From contig JAPTHN010000011.1 of the NCBI GenBank assembly GCA_026936325.1, positions 26,328,501-26,392,500 on the forward strand: 64,000 nucleotides of DNA. The letters run 5' to 3'. The translations under genes and the position numbers were made by a program. The notes beneath the pieces were generated by a model that had not been told where the DNA came from, searched no databases, and saw only the letters and a program-made list of their open reading frames with translations. The stretch is from Platynereis dumerilii. Its lineage: Eukaryota > Annelida > Polychaeta > Phyllodocida > Nereididae. Shown in pieces: positions 12,334 through 23,500 of the stretch (within the stretch, counting starts at the first letter, position 1; every line of letters begins with the position of its first letter).

Positions 12334-12985
12334 CATGTCAGTGATGTCTAACACATGTCAATGTCACACACATGTCAATGATGTCACTAACATTTCAATG
12401 TCCATTTCAATGATGTCACATGCATGTCAGTGATGTCACATGCATTGTCAATGATGTCACATGCAAGTCAGTGATGTCACACACAGGTTTTTGATGTCAC
12501 ATATATGTCAGTGATGTCACAGGCATGTCAGTGATGTTACGCACATGTCAGTGATGTCACACGCATGTCAGTGATTTCACACACGTCAGTGGTGTCACGC
12601 GCATATCAATGATGTCACATACATTTCAGTTATGTCACATGCATGTCAGTGATGTCACATGCATGTCAGTGATGTCACATGCAAGTCAGTGATGTCACAC
12701 GCATGTCAGTGATGTCACACGCATGTCAGTGATGTCACACACATGTCAGTGATGTCACATGCATTGTCAATGATGTCACATGCATTATCAGTGATGTCAC
12801 ATGCACATCAGTGATGTCACTTGCATGTCAGTGATGTCACATGCATGTCAGTGATGTCACATGCATGTCAGTGATGTCACACACATGTCAGTGATGTCAC
12901 ATGCATGTCAGTAATGTCACACGCATGTCAGTGATGTCACATGCATGTCAGTGATGTCACACACATTTCAGTGATGTCACACATT
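12334..12985. repeat. minisatellite, ~32 copies of a 20-bp unit (cagtgatgtcacatgcatgt)
   Basis: The unit repeats with small changes (cagt to caat; atgcat to acacat or acgcat) and occasional indels. Most copies contain the octamer TGATGTCA, one base from the CRE/ATF site TGACGTCA, and the palindrome ATGCAT. The array is embedded in SINE-derived sequence: SINE-like text lies just before (to about 12332) and after it (13000-13090). Confidence 0.9.
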
Positions 12986-14192
12986 TACATCTTTGGTAGG
13001 ATATTTTTCTTTGCCAACATAGGCATTCCAGTCTAATGACTTCCAGCTGGGATGTAGCTCATGAAGGTCTGCTATACATTGTTCCTCCAGCATGAAGAGG
13101 AACCTGATCCTGTAGCAAACAGAACTGGCAAGCACTCTCACTGCAGCCACCTGGGTTCATTATCTTCCTATTAATATTTTTTCCTGAAAGTGACAGTTTA
13201 CCTTACAAAAATCAGTGTATTCTAAAACGTTAGGCCAATACAATATTACTGAGCTTTGACAATGCATTTTTGTCTCCTTAATTGCATGTCTCACATTTCT
13301 TTTTTAGATCCTATAGTTCCCTGAAACTCTTTCCAAGCCAGTGAAGCATTACCACGTAAGTTTTTAACACTTTATAAAATCTTTACAAACACACAACTTT
13401 ATAGTATTAAATGTTCATTGTGTAAACCTTGACTTCTTTATTCAAGTTAAGGAGGTTATTTGAACATATTGAAGGCCTGAAAAAAAAACCAATAAACCAA
13501 AAAAAAACAACAACAATGGAATTTGCTAATTTCATTTGTCAGATGTTTCATTGAAATCCATTCATATGGTTTGTAGATTTTGTTGGTGCTGGCTCGAAAA
13601 GTTTTGAAGGGGCTAGGCTAATAAGTTGAAAGCATTGGTCCACATCAATGCTTAATGCAGTGCAATCCAGATGCCGTAAGCTTCTAAATAATGCAGAGAA
13701 AATGTTTAGAAGAGAATTAGAGAGACCCCTGTTGTTTTATCAAGGTCAAAAAAGTTTCAGTGGAGAGCAAATAACATTTTTAAGTGGAGTTCTCCTCAAA
13801 TGTTTGTTGCCAGAGGCTGAAGAGGTTCCTTCCATTTTCTTCAAAATTGATAGTTTTCGAAAAGTAAACATAGCAGGTTGCATGTTTGCCAAGGTGTTTT
13901 GAGTTTCGTCTGTTTTATCAGAAGCTTCAGTTTCAGTAGTCTTAGTGTTGAAAATGTTCCCTTTAATCAATGCAGTTACACAGCAACTCATTGACTGTAA
14001 TAAAGGCTTTCTTTGACCAGAGGCTTGAAATAAATCAGTGGATAGGTAGATAGTGCAACTATGTTTCCCCTGTTGACAAAAGTCACAAATGGACCACTAA
14101 ATTCCAATTTAAAGGTAGGTATTCAGGTAGTGCAGCCCAATAGGCAGCTAGGTATAGCTGCCCAAGACTGTTGATAAATGATCAACGTGTTA

Positions 14193-14520
14193 CATAGATA
14201 GGTGTAGATATGGTAAGGGCAGCCCTCTAAGCCCAGTTCTGGGCACTCACAAGGGTTGATTAATGAGATGGGAGAGAGAGCGAGAGTCCTCAACATGTTA
14301 CACATTTACCCCATGTGAGGGATCTTTTACTTCCCCAGCACAGACACTGATACAAGGGGCTGCCAATTTAATGTCTCATCCAAACAACATCTAGCTGGAA
14401 TTTTTATCATGCAGGTCTACTGAAAGTTTTGAGTTTCCCAACCAGAGTTTGCACCCATGCAGGCTAAGACCTTCGGCTTTCTTCAGTAGAGGAGGCCTGG
14501 CCTCTAACTACTCAGCTGCC
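14193..14520 (-). mobile_element. SINE-A (tRNA-derived), near-complete copy
   Basis: Read on the minus strand, it starts with a tRNA-like head: CAGCTGAGTAGTTAGAGGCC (A-box like), then a degenerate B-box (GGTTCAAACC type, here changed). A body common to all copies follows (ctgggcaagtaaaagatccc, aacatgttgaggactc, tgagtgcccagaactgggct). The end runs into a tatc-rich stretch. Further copies or pieces are at 8.6, 12.2, 15.5, 25.4, 52.1, 55.6 and 58.9 kb. Confidence 0.7.
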
Positions 14521-14858
14521 TTACATGTCCATCTAATGCAAGGAATATTTTACTTGCCCAATAGAGACATTGACACAGGAGGCATTCAAATGGGAACCCG
14601 GAACAGGGGGTACCTTGGTGTGAACTCGCAGTCCATCATCTCGTCATTATGTCTGCCTCTGGTAGTTGCTCATATAAGCTGAAATAGCTTCAGAACCAGC
14701 AGCATTGAGACATAAAATCACATCTCTCTTCCAAAAGACATGCGGCTGCATGTAGTACATGTCGCATTGCATGTTGGTGATGAAGGTCAACAAAAAGTTC
14801 TGTGTACCAATTATGGGATGACGCCAAGCCACAAAGAGGATTAATATTACCTAAATGC

Positions 14859-15067
14859 CAGATGGATGGATGAAAAGGGCTTTACGTCCTGTATTTATGC
14901 ACTTGGTAGTGTAATTAGGACAGGAGGAGGACACAGCTATAAGGCGAAGGATGATTGAAACTGCCGTCCAACATAGGCCCAGGTGACCCGGCAAGAGCTA
15001 GATTCAAACCCTGGACCCAGTGAATGGCAGCCCAGCATGCCAAATGCAAGACAAATAGTCCAGTGTG
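14859..15067 (-). mobile_element. SINE-B copy
   Basis: On the plus strand it begins with the inverted tail (cagatggatggatgaaaagg), then gggctttacgtcctgtattt, gtgtaattaggacaggagga, and the inverted B-box region (agattcaaaccctggaccca). Confidence 0.6.
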
Positions 15068-15244
15068 CAACAAGAGTCAATTAAGACTGTGCCTATCTCT
15101 CCTCAGTAGCTTCAAGGATTACTGCTGATAATTTGGAAGAAGGAATGTGGCTTGATAAAGTTATCATTTATGCATAGTTTCTGGATCTTGCATTGGGCAC
15201 TTGAAGAGCAGTTAGTGCTGCAGGATTTCTGGTCCTCAACTCAT

Positions 15245-15340
15245 TACTGCAGAGATCCCTTGCCTCATTGCCGTTCTCCTATCCTAATTAGCCGTGCGAG
15301 AGTGCATAAATGTAGGAAATACAGTCCCAATCATGAGGCT
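15245..15340 (+). mobile_element. SINE-B fragment
   Basis: cttgcctcattgccgttctc, ctatcctaattagccgtgcg, aaatgtaggaaatacagtcc and caatcat match the SINE-B body; head and tail are missing. Confidence 0.5.
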
Positions 15341-15426
15341 CTGACTGGGGATCTTGTGTCTCCCTGTCCCTTGGACATTTTACTTTTGAATATCCTGTCC
15401 CCCATATCCCCCCATCCAGAGCTTCA

Positions 15427-15543
15427 ATCATGCTCATGAAGGCCCCCTGAAAATGTTGGGTTCCCCAATCCCCATCCAGGGTTTGAACCCATGCAGGAGG
15501 CTAAGACCTTCAGCAGAGCTGGCCTTGCCTCTAACCATTCAGC
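15427..15543 (-). mobile_element. SINE-A fragment (tRNA-like head)
   Basis: The minus strand reads TGAATGGTTAGAGGCAAGGC (A-box like), then ccagctctgctgaaggtctt, then the clear B-box GGGTTCAAACCC and gattggggaacccaacattt. Body and tail are lost. Confidence 0.6.
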
Positions 15544-15605
15544 ATAAAATGTTTAGAAGTACAAAGCTTTTGAAATCATTGTCTGACAATGTCTTCCATT
15601 CATAA

Positions 15606-15786
15606 GGCCACACATAATTGATTCTTAGCTTCGCGGACCCGCCGACACAATAGATTTTCTGCCGATGGAAAAAAAAACATTACAAAAAAAATTTTTTTTC
15701 ACCTTTTTTATTTTTGTCCTACCGACCGACCCTAGAAAAAGTGCCTTGAGAGGATCCGAGAAGCTAAAGATCAATTATGTGTGGCC
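15606..15786. mobile_element. MITE (PIF/Harbinger-like), copy 1
   Basis: 181 bp with long terminal inverted repeats, GGCCACACATAATTGATtc/TTAGCTTC at the left and its complement at the right (GAAGCTAAagATCAATTATGTGTGGCC). It is flanked by TAA on both sides (15603-15605 and 15787-15789). A 3-bp TWA duplication is typical of PIF/Harbinger elements. The A/T-rich centre has no coding capacity. Outside the centre it is almost identical to the copy at 38260. Confidence 0.8.
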
Positions 15787-15789
15787 TAA

Positions 15790-18700
15790 TTTCAACTGGA
15801 CAGCAATGTGATAAGACTGCTCATTAACATCCTCAAATATTATGTTGTTGTAGCTCCGCTCAACAATAAACATATTGCATGAAACGACAAACTGAATTTG
15901 ACTTTTTACACCATATTTAATATGAAAATCACTACATTTACAGTAGACAATTGAAAGTTACAATACACTGCCACAGAATAACTAGCAAACATGCCGTTTT
16001 GTCTTATAAACCCTTTGTCAACTAGTGTATATTTTCACACAGCACTTCACTTAATGTATTGCAAAGTCATATACATATATATATATATGTTAATGGTAAA
16101 GCGTCTACAAACATCTAAAAAGTACACCAAGAGAAATATTGGACTTATCAATAAGACACTGACATTCAATGCCCATAGGGCACAAGAAGTAATAGAATGG
16201 ATGGAATTTGAAATGTTCTAGAACTATATATGGACAGCAATTTGAATTCATACACATTGAACACCTCAACCCTACAATGCAATTATTAATATACACTTAT
16301 TTATTAATATACAATGACTTGTTTATAAATTCACTAATTATTAAAGAGATCAGCTTGTTTAGACTTACACCAGCATACTTAAATAAAATATCAATTTGCT
16401 GCAAATGTTGCACACTGCAAGACATTGTAAGTCGTGGTGCATTAATTTTACTCTTTGAGGTGAAAATTACACATTAATAATTATTTTAAACATTTTATAC
16501 CATATATACGATCTACAATGCCGTGCAGTATGTTATGTTTATACAGAAAATAAAGTGGATAATAAATATAATCCAAGGTACGAAACAAAAATAGCAGACG
16601 GTAATTTCACAAATTAAATTGATTGCCTTCTATAATTTATAGAAGGCCAATAAATATTGCTCATCAAATGAAACTTAAACTCCATTTATTGTGAAATTGT
16701 GTATTTATGTTTCTATTACCCTTTAAAAGCCATAAAAATGTTTTTTAACTATTTGATTTTCGTCATAAACTACATTGTAACAAGGACTTTTATGAACTGT
16801 TTTGAATTGTCTAATGAAGGTTAGGCCATCATGTGTATAACCCATTAAGTATGATAGATAATACTTTATCAAACCAATGTATACACAATTTATCATAAAC
16901 ACATTGTAATCAAGGCTAATTACTGAATTCAGTGAGTTCACTCTTTGAGTTGAAAATTTTAAATCACACATTTGAACAAATTTGTTAATTTTACATTGTT
17001 TACAGTACACCACACATAAAGCACACCCAGTTTATCAGCAAAATGTCAGGTAAAACACCTTTCAGAAGCTATTACAAAATTTAAGTTGAACATTGAATTT
17101 CTGTTACCCTGTATATTCTGCGCTAATCACCAGAGTAATACTGTCACTGCAGTTCTATTGATAATGCATTACTCTACACAAATTGGTTGCCCTTCTCACA
17201 AGTCCACCTATGTTAGACCTTCGTCTTATCATCTGCTGACATAAGCGCAATTAGGCTAACTGGCTAACATTCACTTAAACATATTAAAGAGTTACTCTAA
17301 AATATTTAAATATTTTGACATTCTCAAAATCCATACACTCAATACCTGATATCCTAAATTGCCTAAGTGACATTAAGACAAAGAATACAATTTTGTTACT
17401 AGATGCTATCTTCTAGGATAAATCCCATTCAGCTATGTTTCCTAACATATTTTCACATAGATCTGGTATCAGAGACTAACATAGCACAAGAGAAATAAAT
17501 GCAGACAGGTTTTGAGCTTGGGAATTTTGACACCAAAATGATTGAAACAATTGATTTGTGACCCTATTAAACAGTATGATGGCTGTTGGTAGTGAACGCT
17601 TCAAAATTTGAAACCGGCGTAAAACTTACAACAAAGACAGCAGTAAAAACATAGGACAACTTCTCTAAGGATACAGGGAACATTTCTTTCAGAAACTCTT
17701 TGAGATATAGTTCTTATTATCTGTAGCAGAATAGGTGTTACTTGACATTTATTTTGGCATAGGTTGCAGCGACAATTTAAAAATACAATTAGTCTATTTC
17801 ATTAAACTTGTGCTTGAAGTAAAATGCCACCAGCTACTTCTATGCCTATATGTTTTACAAACCATTATATGGCAATACAAAGCAATAAAAATATATTATT
17901 TTCTCTAAATAGTACCACACTATATATATATAAAGTATAGGTATATTGTTGATTAGATAAAATATGGTTTGCAAAACAAATCTAGCACAGAATTAGCTAA
18001 TTTTTGGCACTGAAAAGTGCACATCTAAATTAAGGACTGCTTCCTGTAACATCAGAAGAAGCCTTGGTGATAGTTGCAAAAATGCTAGAATTTCTTGTGA
18101 AGTATCAATATATATGTTCACAATAACTAAACGGGTAATATTAGAGGCAAGCCTACTGATATCAAAGGAAACAGTCCTTAAGATTATTAATTCAAAAGAT
18201 TACATCAGATCTGGTCAAAATTACTATGTACAGACCAAATATGTTGGTACTTTGTTTTCTTTACCAAAAAATAGAGATTACATTTCTAAATATGACATTT
18301 CAAGGCAAAGAAACCTGACGAATGTATACATTGCTTAAGTATTGCAAAAAATATTTCTTACAGTTTTAAGTTCTAACAACTTAGACAAACAAATGGCAGT
18401 TCTTTTCCAAAGTAGCTGCATTAGGCTTCCACCACTAAAATAAAAGTTCTTGTTTCATACACAGACAATCGCAAGACAGCAAGTACCATTTGGTTTCAGA
18501 ATTATTATGCATTAGGTCAGCAAGTGAAAATTATGAGCAAGCAGTCAAATTTATGTAACGTGGAAACACAGAATTAAATACAGAACAATAGACCATACAA
18601 TTCATAGTTGATTGAAATGAAAACGAGGCCCTTAACAAGCTATGGAAGTTCCATGAATAGTAGGGAATCAAACTTTCGTAAATCGGAATTCATGTATTGC

Positions 18701-20479
18701 TATAATATGGAGGCGAACAAATACAATCACCCATGATAGGCCTACCAAGCTCAGCCTCTTGGTTATACATTTAATTATACTCTGTATTTAAACAGGTTTA
18801 TACCTTTATGATTTATTAAAACATCCACCTCAGATTTCTGGCAAGTACAATATTTACTTTTCATGAAAGAACCCCACAATTAATACAATTCAGGCCTAAT
18901 ATTTTTTATTTTTAACTTCTCGGATCAACCAACCCAACAGATTTTCTGCCTGAGCTTACACACAATTTTTATTAAATTGACATTAAAAAAATTGAGATTT
19001 CACTTTTTTTTTTGTCCTGCTGACTGACCCTAGAAAAAGGCCCCAAGAAGATCCGAGAAGCTAAAGATTAATTTGTTTTGGCCTATAGTCCAAAGAAGTA
19101 CAATAGCCAACTTGACATCTCTGTATTCAATAGGACCAAAATAACAGCTTTAACACAACATAACTACAATAATGAATTACTTGGCAACATGTCACACACT
19201 ACCATCTCACACACTCAAAACAATTACGTACTTTTCATAAAACTTGTACACAAAATCACCCTGTATGTGAATCACAATGGACTACTTTACGATATAAATC
19301 TCCTATACAATGTATATAATAAACTGGCAAATCTTGAAAATGTTAACAATTAGCATATAAGCTGCTATTAAATAAAAAAAGCTCACAGAACAACTTAATC
19401 GTAAAGAACAAAAAGCAACTGTGGAAACCCGCTAACAAATGGAAATTTTGATTTTCTTATCAAAGCTCAAATCAAAGCATTTCAGATATAACAATTGGAC
19501 AATGCAGCCGACTTAATAAGGTGGTTTATGGGTTAATGTAAAAAATTAGCAGATTACTAGATAGGCTTATCTGACCACTGATTTGTGATTAGTAGACATG
19601 TAAACTAAACACGAAAAGCAGTGCTGATTGCAAAATCCTAAAAAAAGGCTTCATAACTTTTCATGAATAGGTCTGTATCCATACCATCATACAATTATTT
19701 AAGTTTTACAGAAATAACGGAAACAGTAAAGAAACAGACTCATAAGAGTATCAAGCTTCATTAGAATTCAGAGAAATTGAGAAAATGCTGCAGAAAGACT
19801 ACAAAATTAACCACTTTGAACTTGTTTTATGGTATTTTACAAGTTTGTTGGTGAGCAAAAGTTATGCTAGTGCAGAATGACCAGTGTCAGCTCAGCTAAA
19901 TTAAATTACTAAGCAGCTGCATTGATTAATAAATATAATATAATATATATAAAAAATCCTAATTAAACAAAAATCAGACAAGTATACCCTATAACCAGCA
20001 TTTTATAGACTCTAAGCTTGAGATGCTCCATTGGTTAATAGATTTTGATCAGTTCTAATAATTTGCTTTGGACATCTTCGAAATTTAATTCGGCATTGCA
20101 CATGAGCACTTCACTATTAAGATCACAGTTCATAGTGAGTACCTGCATCATCATTAAGCCCTGCATTTCATATGGCTGGCCTAATACTATGACTGACACT
20201 TTGTATGATCAGCCTTACTGTGTACTTTTATGTTTATGTAATTCAATATCAGCAACTGGTTTAAACTCTCAAAAGAGTTACCAAAGTGACCAAATAAGAC
20301 TGACAAACATTTTTTCAAAAGACATCCAATTCAGAAAGAACAATTTCATTCCTTTCACTCATTAATTTGTAGATTTGAACGTGTAATTTTTCTATGTACA
20401 GTATTTGTGATGCAGATTTCTAGGCCATTTCCTGGCACTGAGGTCGGAGTTTGATAAAATAGACCTGCCTTGAAGTTTT
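15790..20479. other. AT-rich intergenic region and Nudix 3' flank
   Basis: Very AT-rich with tata repeats (16076-16090, 17920-17940) and the old MITE copy at 18893. The part next to 20480 is the 3' UTR of the Nudix gene. The small ORFs in this stretch have no recognisable domain. Confidence 0.5.
18893..19083. mobile_element. MITE (PIF/Harbinger-like), copy 3, old and diverged
   Basis: Recognisable by ggcctaat...aacttctcggatc at the left and gatccgagaagctaaagatt...ttggcc at the right, plus the inner cagattttctgcc and gaccctagaaaaag blocks. It has many substitutions and no clear target duplication, so it is older than the other two copies. Confidence 0.7.
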
Positions 20480-20529
20480 CTAACTCAAAGGAGTGTGGAT
20501 ACCCTGGACAAGTTGAGTGTAGTTAGGCT
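20480..20529 (-). CDS. Nudix gene exon 8 (stop codon)
   Basis: Acceptor cctttcag|agcc. The exon reads EPNYTQLVQGIHTPLS then TAG, with the first base supplied by exon 7. Length and phase close the gene at 307 codons. The 3' UTR extends to lower coordinates. I saw no canonical AATAAA (minus strand) close by, so its end is not placed. Confidence 0.85.
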
Positions 20530-23500
20530 CTGAAAGGAAAGATAGGATACATAAATACACCAGTTACTTCATATATATTGCAGAGTATGCAGAGTAGATG
20601 TATCATGCATTATCTATGTACACTTCTACATCATATTTGAGAAGGAACACCAATCAAAAGTTACTTTTTCCTAAATCTACTTTTCCGAAATAGACCTCTG
20701 GTAAAGTAGATTTTAACTGGCTTTCTTGAGGAATGGTTCAATCCATCACTTGTTACAGTTACTATGGGAAGTGATAAATGCAGTGTTAAAGGGAAAGGGT
20801 AGGCTTAGGGCCCTAGGTTGTATATAATCACTTTTAATTTCCAAATACATACCATCTTCCGGTGAAATCAGACTGTGCCTAATGAGGAAATCCAGAACAA
20901 CCACTGAGCAGTTGAACTTGAAGTCATCTCCCACGATCAGTTCCTTGACCTGAAAGTAAAACAACATATTTAACAATCATTTTTGATAAAAGAAACTTGG
21001 CTAAAGGATATCATGAAAACTATGTGCTATTCATATCTAGTCTATATTACATTGTCACCTTTTCAATAGGAATAATTAAAATTTCTCCTTAAATCTAGTC
21101 TGTATTATATTGTCACCTTTTCAATAGGATTCATTAAAATTTCTGCGTATATCTACTATTTTTATCTAGTCTTTATTATATTGTCACCTTTTCAATTGGA
21201 ATCAGTTCGAAATTCTCCATTTCTCCATCCGCATTCACAGGTTCGAAATCCTCTGGCAATTCCAAGTCATACACATATTGTGTCTCTGGGAAAAGTCCTC
21301 TTTCGTCTTCATAGAAGTAGCTGTTACAAATAATAATATAATAATAATAATAATAATAGAAATTTATATAGCGCCTCTTCCAGTATACTGCTCAGAAGCG
21401 CTTGTGCTGACCTTAGTTATTTATAGAAGCTTTTAAACAAGTGTGTTTTTAGATTTTTCTTGAAGCTCTCCAGGGTCTTCGACAATCTTACACTTTCTGG
21501 CAATTTATTCCAGAGTCTTGGTGCCACGAAAGAGAAAGCTCTTTCTTCAAATTTGTTTTTGCTGATTGAAGCGGGCTCTGTTAACAGTGTCCGGTTGTCA
21601 CTTCTCAAACTATAATGTTGATTAGGTTTCAGCTGAATTAGTTGCTGGATATACGTCGGTGCTTGGGCGTTAAGGGCTTTCCAAGCTGTTGTCATTAACT
21701 TGAAATGAATTCTAGCGGGAATTGGTAGCCAGTGCAGGTTCTTTCTGTAAGCTCCCACGCTATCATGTCGTCTTATTTTCTCTATCAGTCGGACAGCAGA
21801 GTTTTGTGCCACCTGAAGTTTGTTCATTAAGCGTTTGGATATACCATACATAAGGCCATTGCCATAGTCAAGATGAGGTGTCACAAGTGCATTTACTGCA
21901 GTCTTCACCGTTTCCTTGCTCATAGATTTTCTCAGTTTCGAGACATTTCTTAGATTGAAATAAGCATTACGGCACATTTTGTTCACTTGTTTCTCCATAT
22001 TCATGTTTCTGTCAAATGTAACTCCAAGATTTCGAACATGATCAGCAGTTTTTATGGATACGTTTTCCACAGTAATTGAGGACAATTTGAGTTTGTTCAA
22101 TTGACATTGAGTGCCAATCAAGAGAAGTTCTGTTTTGTCCCCGTTGTTACACAGCTTGTTTTCATGGAGGAAGTTTCGAATTTCTGTTATGCATTTCTCC
22201 ATTTTCATTGCGGAGTTTTCTTGCTCTGTGAATGTTGGTTTGAATGACAAGAGAAGTTGTTCATCATCTGCATATTTTTGATCTTCTACTTGATTATTTG
22301 CAGCAACTTGACTTACTGGAGCTATATATGAATTGAATAAGATTGGGCCCAACTTTGATCCTTGGGGAACGCCAAATTTGAGAGGAAGTTTGCCAGATGT
22401 TGCATCATTTACTACGACAGATTGTGACCTATTGGAGATATAAGACTCGAACCAGTCCAGAGCAGAGTGATCTACTCCATATCGGTTTTTCAGTCTTTTC
22501 AATAATATCCCATGATCAATTGTATCGAAGGCAGCTGACAAGTCTAGCAGCACCAACATGGTTATTTCTCCTTTGCTCATGTTCAGCATAATGTCGTTAT
22601 GAATTTTAGTGAGCAGGGTTTCTGTACTATGAAATTGCTTGTAAGCCGATTGCTTGTCATCATCAAGTTTATTCTGAGCAAGGTGATGCGTGTATTGTTT
22701 GATAACTGCACCCTCAATGACTTTGCCCAGGAACGACAAATTTGATACTGGCCGATAGTTTTTCTCAATATGATCAAGGCTTGCGTTCTTTAACAGTGGC
22801 TTAACGAGTGCATGCTTCAATTCTGATGGCATTTCTCCAAGAGACAGTGATGTGTTGACAATCTCTGTTATAATTGGGAGAAATTCCTCGAGGCAGTCAA
22901 CCATCAACCAAGTGGGAATAGGGTCTAGTTGACAGTGCTTGACTGGCATATCCCTGATGAGTTTCTTAATGGCATCTTGTGATAAAGGCTGAAACTGAGA
23001 TAATTTGTTGCCTGAAAAATTGTCTTCCTCAGTAGTTACATTTGTCGCTGAGTCCAGTTTTGACCTGATTTTCTTGATCTTTTCATCAAAGAATGAGTTA
23101 AATTTGTTTGCCAGATCTTCACTGTTTGTGTGATACGGTAGAGGTAATTCTTGTTTCCTGTTCAGGCTTCTGTTAAGTGTCTTGAACATGGCTTTTGAGT
23201 TTCCTTTGGTATTTTCAATCTTAATCCTGAGATCATCTGACTTCATTTGATTTATCTGGTCATTCAGTGCATTCCGTTTTGCTTGAAACATTTCCCAATC
23301 TTTCTGTAGACCTGTTCTCCTCCATAATCTTTCAGCTTTTCTTTTAGCTGTTTTAAGGCTTTTGATGTCAGCATTAGTAAAAGGAGTAGATTTACGAAGA
23401 GTGACAAGTTTTGTAATAACAGGGGCATGTTTGTTGAGAACATCTGTTGATGAGTTGTAGAGAGCAACCAGTTCAGACAGATAGCTGGATGTTTTCTGCT

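Noticed and set aside
12334-12985. CRISPR-like spacing of repeats
   Set aside because: The 20-bp units are contiguous with no unique spacers, and this is an animal genome; it is a minisatellite.
13648-13991. Overlapping ORFs of about 80 codons on both strands
   Set aside because: No domain, no splice context, no codon bias; taken as chance.
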